The notes: generated by a model from the sequence alone, not told the origin. DNA of 64,000 nt from an uncultured Collinsella sp. (GCA_900541055.1 UQHZ01000008.1:28215-92214), one strand, 5' to 3'; numbered from the stretch's first letter, positions 25,372 to 33,100 are shown. Program-made: numbers and translations.

Positions 25372-25605
25372 GTGCAAAAAACGGAGTATTCAGCACCGCG
25401 AGCTCTGCCGGTGCCGCTGCGGATGAGTAACGTTGCGGAGATTGACGTCATTTTGGGCTCCGGTACGGCGCGAAGCATGCCTTTTTGTCCTGGCGGGGTT
25501 TGCCTGCCGACTCAAATCGCCGGTCGAAGGCGTCCTTGGGACCAATATGGTGTGTCCGGCGTGTATGCAGCCGTCCTGGCTTGCTGAATACTCCCAAAAA
25601 TGCAC
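25372..25605. mobile_element. Palindromic intergenic element 1 upstream of groES (MITE-like)
   Basis: The ends are GTGCA then six bases then GGAGTATTCAGCA at 25372-25395, and the exact inverse of both blocks at 25582-25605. The central six bases are A-rich at one end and T-rich in the inverse. Interior hairpins exist (CCGGTGCCG region). No transposase and no accepted gene are present. The larger gap 25115-26026 (912 bp) contains this element, the next one, and no protein gene that I can support. Confidence 0.5.
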
Positions 25606-25684
25606 GGTGCTCCCCAGGGGACCCGTGCGCGCAACGAAAACCATGCCCATGTCGCTATCCGCATCGCCATTTTGCTGCACTGAC

Positions 25685-25889
25685 TTTTCTGAATGCCGGG
25701 CCCGAATTAGTTAACCTAGCTCCCGGGGCGGACCGGAGGGCATGAAGTTTGTCGCGAGTTCCGCACGAGCCGAAGGCCACTTAATGCGGCCTTCGTGCGA
25801 GCAGGACTGCCCGAGCAGGAAACCTTACGCCCCGCCCCTCCGGAGCCACACGGGAGGCATCGCTAAGTTATCCCCCGGCATTCAGAAAA
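25685..25889. mobile_element. Palindromic intergenic element 2 upstream of groES (MITE-like or structured RNA)
   Basis: A perfect 16-bp inverted repeat, TTTTCTGAATGCCGGG at 25685-25700 and its complement at 25874-25889, closes a rod-like structure. Inside, CTCCCGGGGCGGACCGGAGG pairs well with CCTCCGGAGCCACACGGGAG, and at the tip CGAAGGCC pairs with GGCCTTCG around ACTTAATGC. Nested pairing over about 205 nt would suit a non-coding RNA or a miniature element. I do not recognise it as 6S RNA, RNase P RNA or SRP RNA. Confidence 0.5.
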
Positions 25890-25985
25890 TCTAAGTGCCA
25901 AAAAATAAGATTTTTTGACTCCGTGTTGTATAACCCGCCATTCGTGGGTACCATTCAACGCGTACGCAAACAAAAAGGGTTAATT

Positions 25986-26004
25986 CGCGTGGCATAACCA
26001 CGCG
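25986..26004 (+). promoter_or_regulatory. Leader hairpin immediately before the groES ribosome binding site
   Basis: CGCGTGG and CCACGCG form a perfect 7-bp stem with a 5-nt loop, ending about 8 bases before AAAGGAGGAG. No CIRCE operator (TTAGCACTC-type) is visible upstream, so this could be an operator or an RNA control element. That role is inference. Confidence 0.45.
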
Positions 26005-26026
26005 GCCCAAAAAGGAGGAGACAAGC

Positions 26027-26320
26027 ATGTCGTCTTTGAAGCCGCTTGCAGATCGTGTTCTGGTCAAGCCCGACGAGGCCGAGCAGAAGACCGCTTCTGG
26101 TCTGTATATCGCCAGCAACGCTCAGGAGAAGCCGCAGCGCGGCACCATCGTTGCCGTGGGCGCCGGCAAGGTCAACGACAAGGGTGAGCGCATCCCCATG
26201 GACGTCAAGGTTGGCGACGTTGTCATCTACGGTAAGTTCGGTGGCAACGAGGTCAAGGTCGACGGCGAGAAGTATCTGCTGATGCGCGCCGACGACATCT
26301 ACGCTGTCGTCGAGGCCTAG
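26027..26320 (+). CDS. groES: Co-chaperonin GroES
   Basis: A 97-residue protein with the standard Cpn10 sequence: LKPLADRVLVKPDEAEQKTASGLYI, the mobile-loop region after it, GKVGDVVIYGKFGG-like core and the end LLMRADDIYAVVE. It caps GroEL for ATP-driven folding in the cytoplasm. A strong AAAGGAGGAG ribosome binding site is present. It is followed after 96 bp by groEL. Codon choice is highly biased, as expected for abundant chaperonins. Confidence 0.97.
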   Translation: MSSLKPLADRVLVKPDEAEQKTASGLYIASNAQEKPQRGTIVAVGAGKVNDKGERIPMDVKVGDVVIYGKFGGNEVKVDGEKYLLMRADDIYAVVEA

Positions 26321-26350
26321 TCTCGTCAGAATCTCTGATTCGTCTTTGAA

Positions 26351-26386
26351 CGCGCCCGCCGCATAGGACTCGGAAGCGGCGGCGCG
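26351..26386 (+). promoter_or_regulatory. Hairpin in the groES-groEL intercistronic region
   Basis: CGCGCCCGCCGC pairs with GCGGCGGCGCG with one bulged base. There is no T tract directly after it, so it is more likely a processing or stability hairpin than a full terminator. Confidence 0.5.
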
Positions 26387-26416
26387 AGTCACATTTCTTT
26401 TGGAGGATTACCTACC

Positions 26417-28054
26417 ATGGCAAAGAACATTACGTTCAACACCGATGCCCGCGCTAAGCTTGCCAAGGGCGTCAACACTCTGGCCGACGCCGTTACCGTC
26501 ACCATGGGCCCCAAGGGTCGCTACGTTGCGCTGCAGCGCACGTTCGGTGCCCCGACCATCACCAACGACGGCGTTTCCGTCGCCAAGGAGATCGAGCTCG
26601 AGGATAACATCGAGAACATGGGTGCTCAGCTGGTGAAGGAGGTCGCTACCAAGACCAACGACACCGTGGGTGACGGCACCACCACCGCAACCCTGCTCGC
26701 TCAGGCCATCGTCAACGACGGTCTGCGCAACGTCGCCGCTGGCGCTAACCCGCTGGCCATCCGTCGCGGCATCGACAAGGCCGTCAACGCCGCCGTCGCC
26801 GAGATGAAGAAGCAGGCCAAGCCGGTCGAGACCAAGGAGCAGATCGCTTCCGTCGGTACCATCTCTGCCGGTGACCCCGAGGTCGGCGAGAAGATCGCCG
26901 AGGCCATGGAGGTCGTGGGCAAGGACGGCGTCATCACCGTCGAGGATTCCCAGACGTTCGACATCACCATCGACACCGTCGAGGGCATGCAGTTCGACAA
27001 GGGCTATGTCTCCGCTTACTTCGTCACGGATAACGACCGCATGGAGGCCGTGATGAAGGATCCGTACATCCTCATCACCGACCAGAAGATCTCCAGCGTT
27101 CAGGACATCATGCCCGTTCTCGAGGCTGTCCAGCGCGCTGGCCGTGGCCTGCTCATCATCGCTGAGGACATCGACGGCGAGGCTCTGCCGACCCTGGTCC
27201 TCAACAAGATCCGTGGCGCCCTCAACGTCTGCGCCGTCAAGGCCCCGGGCTACGGCGATCGCCGCAAGCGCATCCTCGAGGACATCGCCGTCCTCACCGG
27301 TGGCCAGGCTGCCCTGGACGAGTTGGGCGTGAAGGTCGCTGACATCACCGCCGATATGCTCGGTACCGCTAAGTCCGTCACCATCTCTAAGGACAACACC
27401 GTCGTCGTCGGCGGCGCTGGCTCCAAGGAGGCCATCGACGCCCGTATCGCTCAGATTAAGGGCGAGATGGAGAACACCACCTCTGACTTCGACCGTGAGA
27501 AGCTCCAGGAGCGCCTGGCCAAGCTCTCCGGTGGCGTTGCCGTCATCAAGGTCGGCGCTGCTACCGAGTCCGAGCTCAAGGAGATCAAGCATCGCGTCGA
27601 GGACGCCCTGCAGGCCACCCGCGCTGCTGTCGAGGAGGGCATTGTCGCTGGCGGCGGCGTCGCCTTCATGGACGCTGCTCCTGCGCTCGATGCCGTCGAG
27701 ATCGATGACCCCGAGGAGAAGATCGGCGTCGACATCGTCAAGAAGGCTCTGACCGCTCCGGTCGCCACCATCGCCAAGAACGCTGGCTTTGAGGGCGCTG
27801 TCGTGGTCGACAAGGTCGCCGAGCTGCCCGCCGGCCAGGGTCTCAACTCTGCCAACGGCGAGTGGGGCGACATGATCGAGATGGGCGTCCTCGACCCCGT
27901 CAAGGTCAGCCGCGTCACCCTGCAGAACGCTGCTTCTGTCGCCAGCCTGATCCTCATCACCGAGGCCACCGTCTCCGATGTGCCCAAGAACACTCAGCTT
28001 GAGGACGCAATCGCTGCTGCTACCGCTGGTCAGCAGGGCGGCGGTATGTACTAA
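26417..28054 (+). CDS. groEL: Chaperonin GroEL
   Basis: A 545-residue Cpn60 subunit of normal length. Landmarks are VTMGPKGRYVALQRTFGAPTITNDGVSVAKEIEL, the ATP-site VGDGTTTATLLAQAI (about residues 85-99), the apical-domain segment VEGMQFDKGYVSAYFVTD, and the end AGQQGGGMY, a short Gly-Met tail. It forms the double-ring folding chamber with GroES. Only one groEL is present in this window. GGAGG precedes the ATG. A long near-perfect palindrome begins 26 bases after the stop. Confidence 0.97.
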   Translation: MAKNITFNTDARAKLAKGVNTLADAVTVTMGPKGRYVALQRTFGAPTITNDGVSVAKEIELEDNIENMGAQLVKEVATKTNDTVGDGTTTATLLAQAIVNDGLRNVAAGANPLAIRRGIDKAVNAAVAEMKKQAKPVETKEQIASVGTISAGDPEVGEKIAEAMEVVGKDGVITVEDSQTFDITIDTVEGMQFDKGYVSAYFVTDNDRMEAVMKDPYILITDQKISSVQDIMPVLEAVQRAGRGLLIIAEDIDGEALPTLVLNKIRGALNVCAVKAPGYGDRRKRILEDIAVLTGGQAALDELGVKVADITADMLGTAKSVTISKDNTVVVGGAGSKEAIDARIAQIKGEMENTTSDFDREKLQERLAKLSGGVAVIKVGAATESELKEIKHRVEDALQATRAAVEEGIVAGGGVAFMDAAPALDAVEIDDPEEKIGVDIVKKALTAPVATIAKNAGFEGAVVVDKVAELPAGQGLNSANGEWGDMIEMGVLDPVKVSRVTLQNAASVASLILITEATVSDVPKNTQLEDAIAAATAGQQGGGMY

Positions 28055-28080
28055 GGCCGACAAGGTCTAGAACTCCCACC

Positions 28081-28221
28081 GGGAATCCGGGGGCGTGACG
28101 GGGGCTTCTCTCCGGAACGTCCTCGGACATGCAAAGAGGCTCCGCATCGCGCTTCGCGCTGCGGAGCCTCTTTGCGTCCTGAATGTTCCGGAGAGAAGCC
28201 CCCGTCCCGCCCCCGGATTCC
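28081..28221. repeat. 141-bp long palindrome after groEL
   Basis: Two 38-bp arms (28081-28118 and 28184-28221) are inverse copies with a single mismatch. Inside lies a second perfect 15-bp inverted pair, GCAAAGAGGCTCCGC at 28131-28145 and its complement at 28161-28175. The inner hairpin followed by TTTGCG could end groEL transcription. The outer arms are far longer than needed for that and look like a palindromic repeat element. Confidence 0.75.
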
Positions 28222-28388
28222 CTGCGTTTACGGCCTTGAGATCGGCGGGCGGAGAGGGATGTGGTTGATAGGGATACGTGTCCCCTTCGCTGTTTCGCGC
28301 TTTGCGCGAAAGGCGCGCTACTTTGGGATGGGTGGGGAGCGTGGTTGTTGCGGCAGCTGATCCCCACCATAAATTACCCTCGGCATAC

Positions 28389-28416
28389 TTGCGCGAACGA
28401 TTGCTCGTGCTACACT
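28389..28416 (+). promoter_or_regulatory. ribU: Candidate promoter for the ribU riboswitch transcript
   Basis: TTGCGC and TACACT are separated by 16 bases, and the aptamer begins about 10 bases downstream. Between the palindrome and this site (28222-28388) I see only small hairpins and no gene. Confidence 0.4.
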
Positions 28417-28426
28417 TGCAATTGCT

Positions 28427-28609
28427 GTTTCAGGGCGGGGTGGAATTCCCCACTGGCGGTAAATCGGGCGGTGCCAAAGGGGTGCCGTGGTGCAGGCGAA
28501 GCGTCTGCGACCGAGCCGATGAGTCCGCGACCCGTGCGTGTGTTGGTTCGCATGCCGGCTGAACTGGTGAGATCCCAGTACCAACGGTTAGAGTCCGGAT
28601 GAAAGAGGC
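28427..28609 (+). promoter_or_regulatory. FMN riboswitch (RFN element)
   Basis: The conserved RFN blocks are present in order: CAGGGCGGGGTGGAATTCCC at 28431, CACTGGCGGT, a variable arm, the GACCCGTG region, CTGGTGAGATCCCAGTACC, AACGGTTAGAGTCCGGATG and AAAGAGG at the 3' side. The 5' strand TGCTGTTTC near 28423-28432 can pair with GAAAGAGGCA, which contains the ribosome binding site of ribU, so ligand-bound P1 would hide it. FMN is expected to shut off riboflavin uptake. Confidence 0.92.
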
Positions 28610-28619
28610 AGGTGATCTT

Positions 28620-29210
28620 ATGTCTGAACAGTCGCAGCATATCCATTTTGAGAACACGAATAGGTGGAGCACCAAACAGCTCGTTACCATGGCGCTGATG
28701 TGTGCCTTGGGCGCTCTGTTTATGTATGTGCAGCTGCCCATCCTTCCTTCGGCGCCGTTTTTGACGTATGACCCGTCGCTGGTGCCGGCGATGGTGTGTG
28801 GATTTGCGTACGGCCCTGGTGCCGGCACTGCCGTTGCCGCTATGGCGATCGTTATCCATGCGCTCACCACGGGTGACTGGGTCGGCGCGCTTATGAACCT
28901 GGTGGCTACGCTGGGCTATATTCTCCCCGCGGCTATCGTGTACCAGAAGATGCATACCTACAAGGGTGCCGTGATTGGCCTGGCGCTCGGCGTCATTGCC
29001 GCTACGGCGTTGTCTATGGTCGCGAACCTGACCATTGGCGTATGGTTCTGGTATGGCTCGGTCGATGTGATCGCACCGCTCATGATTCCTGCCGTGCTGC
29101 CGTTCAACCTTATCAAGACCGTGCTTAACTCGGTGTTGACGCTGGTGGTGTATAAAGCAGTCTCCAACCTCATCACGCCTAAAAAGGACCAGGTCAAAGG
29201 CTGCGCATGA
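28620..29210 (+). CDS. ribU: Riboflavin ECF transporter S component RibU
   Basis: A 196-residue membrane protein with five or six helices. It has the S-component opening RWSTKQLVTMALMCALGALFMYVQLPILPSAPFLTYDPSLVPAMVCGFAYGPGAG and the later FNLIKTVLNSVLTLVVYKAV. It binds riboflavin outside the cell and works with the EcfA/EcfT module encoded directly downstream. ATG 28620 is used, because the AGAGGCAGGTG site lies within the end of the FMN aptamer; an in-frame GTG/ATG-like start further upstream would fall inside the riboswitch. The stop overlaps the start of the ATPase gene by four bases (ATGA). Confidence 0.93.
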   Translation: MSEQSQHIHFENTNRWSTKQLVTMALMCALGALFMYVQLPILPSAPFLTYDPSLVPAMVCGFAYGPGAGTAVAAMAIVIHALTTGDWVGALMNLVATLGYILPAAIVYQKMHTYKGAVIGLALGVIAATALSMVANLTIGVWFWYGSVDVIAPLMIPAVLPFNLIKTVLNSVLTLVVYKAVSNLITPKKDQVKGCA

Positions 29211-31111
29211 TTGAGTGTCGGGGCGTTTCCTTTAGCTATGACGGTGCCGTGTCGGCACTCGACGGCGTCGATCTAAACATCGAGGACGGGGAGTTTTTCT
29301 GCATCCTCGGTGGCAATGGGTCGGGCAAGTCGACGTTTGCCAAGCATCTGAATGCGCTGCTGCAGCCCGATGCGGGAACGGTGTGCGTCAACGGCATGGA
29401 CGCGTCCGATCCCGAGCTGGTCTACGACATCCGCTCGACTGCTGGCATGGTGTTCCAGAATCCCGACGACCAGCTTGTGGCGACGCTTGTCGAGGACGAC
29501 GTTGCGTTTGGTCCCGAGAACTTAGGGGTCGAATCGGCCCAGATCGCGCAGCGCGTGCGCGAGGCGCTGAAGGCCGTGGGTCTGGTGGGCTTTGAGCGCC
29601 ACGAGACCCATGCACTCTCGGGTGGCCAAAAGCAGCGCGCGGCGCTTGCCGGCGTGCTCGCCATGGAGCCGCGCGTTCTCATTTTGGATGAGGCCTCCTC
29701 GATGCTCGATCCGCGCGGACGCAAGGGTCTTATGAAAGCGTGCCGCGCACTCCACGATCGCGGCATGACTATCGTGATGATTACGCACTTTATGGAAGAG
29801 GCTGCCGAGGCCGATCGCGTTGCTGTCTTCCAAGCGGGCCGCGTTGCCATGTTGGGCACGCCCGAGGAGATCTTGACGCAGGCGGACGAACTCGCGCAGC
29901 TCAACCTTGATATGCCGGAGTCGTGCCGTCTGGGCAGGTCACTTCGTGCGAAGGGCGTGCCCGTTTGCGCGCAGGTGCGTGAGGCGGATATGGTCGCTGA
30001 GATTGTGCAGGCTTATGCCGAGCGAAGTGGGGCAGGCATCGCGGGGCAGTCTTCCGTATCCCAGTCGGAAATCGCTGACGGCACTGTTCCGGTAGACAAC
30101 GAGGGCAACGCGTCGGAGCCCGTCATCGAACTATCCCATGTTTCGTACAGTTATTCGCTCAGTCCGCGCGAGCGCCACCGCTGGCACAAGCGCTCGGCCA
30201 CTGCGGACAAATCGAACAAACAGGCTCTCTGGGGAAACGACCCAAGCAGCCCGTGGGCGCTGCGCGATGTATCGCTGACGGTGCGTCGCGGCGAGTTCCT
30301 GGGCTTGGCAGGTCATACCGGTTCGGGTAAGTCGACGCTGGTCCAGCATCTCAACGGTTTGATTCGCCCCCAGGAGGGATCCGTTCGCGCGCTGGGGCTC
30401 GATCTGTCAAACAAGAAAGATGCCGCCGCGGTTAAGGCCAAGGTCGGCGTGGTGTTTCAATATCCTGAGCGTCAGCTGTTTGCCGAAACCGTGGCGCAGG
30501 ACGTGGCGTTTGGTCCGCATAACCTTGGCTTGCCGCAAGATGAAGTCGACCGTCGTGTCGAGTCATCGCTCTCGCACGTGGGCCTCGACCTTTCCACGGT
30601 CGGCGACAAGAGTCCCTTTGAGCTTTCGGGCGGTCAGCAACGGCGCGTGGCATTCGCCGGCGTGCTCGCCATGGAGCCCGAAGTCCTGGTGCTCGATGAA
30701 CCCATGACGGGGCTCGATCCGGCTGCGCGCAGGGATTTCCTAGGGCTCATCGATCGACTTCACCGCGATGGCCTGACCGTTGTCATGGTTTCGCACAGCA
30801 TGGATGACCTGGCCAATTGCTGCGACCGTATCGTCGTAATGAACGAAGGTGCGGTGTTTGCCGAGGGCACGCCCGCTCAGGTTTTTGCGCATGCGGATGA
30901 GCTTAAATCAATCGGCTTGGGTGTTCCCGCCGCCCAGCGTATGGCGCTGGCGCTTACGGAGGCGGGCGTGCCGCTGCGCCGCAGCGGGCTCTATACGGTT
31001 GAGTCGTTGGCCGACGAGTTGGTAGATTTGCTGATCGGTCGCTCGGACGGTCCTTCTAACGTCGCGGACATTGCTAAATCCAAGACGGTCGCGCGAGAGG
31101 AGGGCTGCTAA
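29207..31111 (+). CDS. Fused double-domain ECF transporter ATPase (EcfA1-EcfA2)
   Basis: A 634-residue protein holding two complete ABC ATPase domains. Domain 1 has Walker A GGNGSGKS (35-42), Q-loop QNPDDQL, signature LSGGQKQR (137-144) and Walker B VLILDEAS. Domain 2 has Walker A GHTGSGKS (369-376), Q-loop FQYPERQLF, signature LSGGQQRR and VLVLDEPMTGLDP. A basic linker of about 60 residues containing an RERHRWHKRS stretch joins them. The usual ECF module uses two separate proteins. In domain 1 the Walker B aspartate-glutamate is intact but is followed by ASSMLDPR. It powers RibU and possibly other S components. Confidence 0.93.
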   Translation: MIECRGVSFSYDGAVSALDGVDLNIEDGEFFCILGGNGSGKSTFAKHLNALLQPDAGTVCVNGMDASDPELVYDIRSTAGMVFQNPDDQLVATLVEDDVAFGPENLGVESAQIAQRVREALKAVGLVGFERHETHALSGGQKQRAALAGVLAMEPRVLILDEASSMLDPRGRKGLMKACRALHDRGMTIVMITHFMEEAAEADRVAVFQAGRVAMLGTPEEILTQADELAQLNLDMPESCRLGRSLRAKGVPVCAQVREADMVAEIVQAYAERSGAGIAGQSSVSQSEIADGTVPVDNEGNASEPVIELSHVSYSYSLSPRERHRWHKRSATADKSNKQALWGNDPSSPWALRDVSLTVRRGEFLGLAGHTGSGKSTLVQHLNGLIRPQEGSVRALGLDLSNKKDAAAVKAKVGVVFQYPERQLFAETVAQDVAFGPHNLGLPQDEVDRRVESSLSHVGLDLSTVGDKSPFELSGGQQRRVAFAGVLAMEPEVLVLDEPMTGLDPAARRDFLGLIDRLHRDGLTVVMVSHSMDDLANCCDRIVVMNEGAVFAEGTPAQVFAHADELKSIGLGVPAAQRMALALTEAGVPLRRSGLYTVESLADELVDLLIGRSDGPSNVADIAKSKTVAREEGC

Positions 31112-31911
31112 TGGAGGCGTTTTCGTTTGGTAGCTACTATCCCGGCGATAGTGCAATCCACCGCCTGGACCCGCGAACTAAGTTGCTCTTGGGCTTTGTG
31201 TTTCTGATCACGACGCTCACCGTCAGCAGCTTCCGCGGACTGGTTCCGGTCGCAATCTTCGTTGTCCTGCTCTATACCGTGTCCCGGGTGCCGTTGCGCC
31301 GGGTCCTATCATCGATGGCGCCGCTGCTGGCAATCGTCGTCGTGGTCGCGGTGCTCAACTTGTTTACCGATCAGAGTGGGCGCATCCTGTGTCAGCTCGG
31401 CTTTCTGCAGATAAGCGAGGGCTCACTGCGTTCTGCCGCCTTTATGGCGTGCCGCCTGACGTTGATGATGGCCGGCATGAGCGCCATTACACTCACCACG
31501 CCGACGCTCGACCTCACCGCGGGCTTTGAGCGCCTGCTCGCGCCGTTTGCGCGTGTGGGACTTCCTGCGCACGAGCTCGGCATGATCATGGGTATCGCGC
31601 TACGCTTTATGCCGCAGTTTGCCACTGAGATGAAGCAGACGGCCGATGCACAGGCAAGCCGCGGCGCGCGCGTGACGGGCGGTCCGCTCGGCGGCGTGCG
31701 CATGCTCGGCAGTGTGGCGATTCCGCTGTTCACGGGCGTGTTCCGCCATGCCGAGATGCTGTCTGCTGCCATGGATGCACGCTGCTATCACGGCGAGCAG
31801 GGCCGCACGCGCCTGCATGCGCTTGCATTTGGCCGCGGCGACGCGTTGGCGGCGGTGGTGACGGCGTTGCTGCTCATCTGCGTCATCGTCATCAATCTTC
31901 AACTTGTTTAG
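31111..31911 (+). CDS. ecfT: ECF transporter T component EcfT
   Basis: A 266-residue membrane protein starting at ATG 31111, which shares its A with the preceding TAA stop. It opens with the CbiQ/EcfT signature FSFGSYYPGDSAIHRLDPRTKLLL and has five or so helices. The coupling-helix motif ASRGARVTGG (about 186-195) corresponds to the Ala-Arg-Gly motifs that contact the ATPases, and RHAEMLSAAMDARCYHGEQGRT is the other conserved block. It bridges RibU and the fused EcfA. It is part of the same operon, with no gaps. Confidence 0.92.
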   Translation: MEAFSFGSYYPGDSAIHRLDPRTKLLLGFVFLITTLTVSSFRGLVPVAIFVVLLYTVSRVPLRRVLSSMAPLLAIVVVVAVLNLFTDQSGRILCQLGFLQISEGSLRSAAFMACRLTLMMAGMSAITLTTPTLDLTAGFERLLAPFARVGLPAHELGMIMGIALRFMPQFATEMKQTADAQASRGARVTGGPLGGVRMLGSVAIPLFTGVFRHAEMLSAAMDARCYHGEQGRTRLHALAFGRGDALAAVVTALLLICVIVINLQLV

Positions 31912-31941
31912 GCGCGATTCGAGCGCAGGAAAGGGGCCCCT

Positions 31942-32388
31942 ATGACCGACAACGATCGCACGGCGCAGCTTGAGCGCGCCTGTTCGTATCTCAGGCGCAT
32001 TCCGGCGTGGTATCTGGCCACGACCGATGCAAGCGACGGGCATCAGCCTCGCGTGAGGCCGTTTTCGTTTGCCATGGTCGATGACGGTAAGTTGTGGTTT
32101 TGCACGTCGCGCGACAAGGATGTGTGGGCCGAGCTCAGCGCGAATCCCAAGTTTGAGCTCTCGGGCTGGAAGCCGGGGGAATGTTGGATCGTGTTGACCG
32201 GCGAGGCCGCACTTGAGGACGACGCAGTTGCGAGCGACAAGGTGCGTCAAGCGGGTTTTAAGCACATGGTGGGCATTGGCGAGGAACACGAGAGTGCCAA
32301 CGACGGCCGCCTTGCTTTCTTTTCGGTCCGCAACATTGCCGCGCGCTTCTGTGATATCGACGGCAGCGAGGAGCGCCTGGAGCTCTAG
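31942..32388 (+). CDS. Pyridoxamine 5'-phosphate oxidase-like flavin-binding protein (copy 1)
   Basis: A 148-residue split-barrel protein. LRRIPAWYLATTD, QPRVRPFSFAMVDDGKLWFCTSRDKDVWAELSANPKFEL and LTGEAAL form the PNPOx-like FMN-binding fold. These small proteins often use FMN, F420 or haem, and the specific reaction is unknown. It lies 30 bp after ecfT with an AAAGGGG site, so probably in the riboflavin uptake operon. It is about 40-45% identical by eye to the next gene, indicating a tandem duplication. Confidence 0.82.
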   Translation: MTDNDRTAQLERACSYLRRIPAWYLATTDASDGHQPRVRPFSFAMVDDGKLWFCTSRDKDVWAELSANPKFELSGWKPGECWIVLTGEAALEDDAVASDKVRQAGFKHMVGIGEEHESANDGRLAFFSVRNIAARFCDIDGSEERLEL

Positions 32389-32432
32389 CTCGCACAAACC
32401 GGGCTCCCAAACTAGCTAGTACAGGAGGAAAC

Positions 32433-32843
32433 GTGGACGGATTGAATACAGTGCTGGAGTATCTGACGTCGGTGCCGGCGTGGTATCTGGCGACGAGTGT
32501 GGACGGGCAGCCGCATGTGCGTCCGTTCTCATTTGCACAGATTCAGGACGGCAAGCTGTGGTTTGTGACGGCGCGCACCAAAGATGTGTGGCAGGAGCTG
32601 CTGCAAAACCAGCGCTTTGAGGCCACGAGTTGGTGGCCGGGCCATGGCTGGTTGATTCTGCGCGGACGTGCGGGTCTGGATGACCGGGCTTCGAGCGAAA
32701 TGCGCGAAGCCGGGTGGAAGCATCTAGAGCGCCTGGGCGAGCACTATGAGGGGCCTAACGACCCCGCGCTTGTCTTCTTTAGCGTCGAGGATCCCGAGGC
32801 TTTTATCTGCAATCACGACGAATGGGTGCCGGTCGAACTCTAG
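32433..32843 (+). CDS. Pyridoxamine 5'-phosphate oxidase-like flavin-binding protein (copy 2)
   Basis: A 136-residue paralogue of the preceding protein, starting at GTG 32433 after AGGAGGAAAC. It shares VPAWYLATS, QPHVRPFSFAQIQDGKLWFVTARTKDVWQELLQNQRFEA, the RGRAGLDD turn and FFSVED. Retention of both copies beside a riboflavin importer suggests flavin-dependent products whose supply is tied to uptake. That link is inference from position. The enzymatic role is unknown. Confidence 0.82.
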   Translation: MDGLNTVLEYLTSVPAWYLATSVDGQPHVRPFSFAQIQDGKLWFVTARTKDVWQELLQNQRFEATSWWPGHGWLILRGRAGLDDRASSEMREAGWKHLERLGEHYEGPNDPALVFFSVEDPEAFICNHDEWVPVEL

Positions 32844-32880
32844 CCAGCTGGCTCATCCTAACAACTTGGTTTTCGCATGG

Positions 32881-32935
32881 GCGGGCCCCGTATTGCCCGG
32901 CGCCGTTAGGAGCGCCGGTCAATACGGGGCCCGCT
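32881..32935 (+). terminator. Strong hairpin ending the riboflavin uptake operon
   Basis: GCGGGCCCCGTATTG pairs with CAATACGGGGCCCGC, and a second inner stem CCGGCGC/GCGCCGG lies between them. TCCATTT follows, so the T tract is weak. It may act in both directions. Confidence 0.65.
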
Positions 32936-32979
32936 CCATTTGTCAATTCCTTCAAGCGAATGTGTCGGGATTGTTTCAA

Positions 32980-33015
32980 TGCATGAATATGCAAGCCATT
33001 TACGTGTTCATGCAT
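32980..33015 (+). promoter_or_regulatory. ArgR-type operator (ARG boxes) upstream of argC
   Basis: TGCATGAATATGCA (32980-32993) is a palindromic TGCAT-4-ATGCA site, and TTCATGCAT (33007-33015) repeats its half-site in inverse orientation. Actinobacterial ARG boxes are built on the same TGCAT/ATGCA halves. The sites lie 86-121 bases before the argC start. The regulator itself is not in the window. Confidence 0.6.
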
Positions 33016-33100
33016 CTTTTGGTGCTAAAGTTTCAACCCACTTCATAACGACCACTGCGAAATGCGCATCGGTGCATAAATCGCAGACAAGGAGTCTGAT

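Noticed and set aside
25732..25889. RNase P RNA, 6S RNA or SRP RNA at the structured region upstream of groES
   Set aside because: None of the conserved sequence blocks of RNase P or SRP RNA is visible, and a central-bubble 6S fold could not be shown by eye, so I left it as an unassigned palindromic element.
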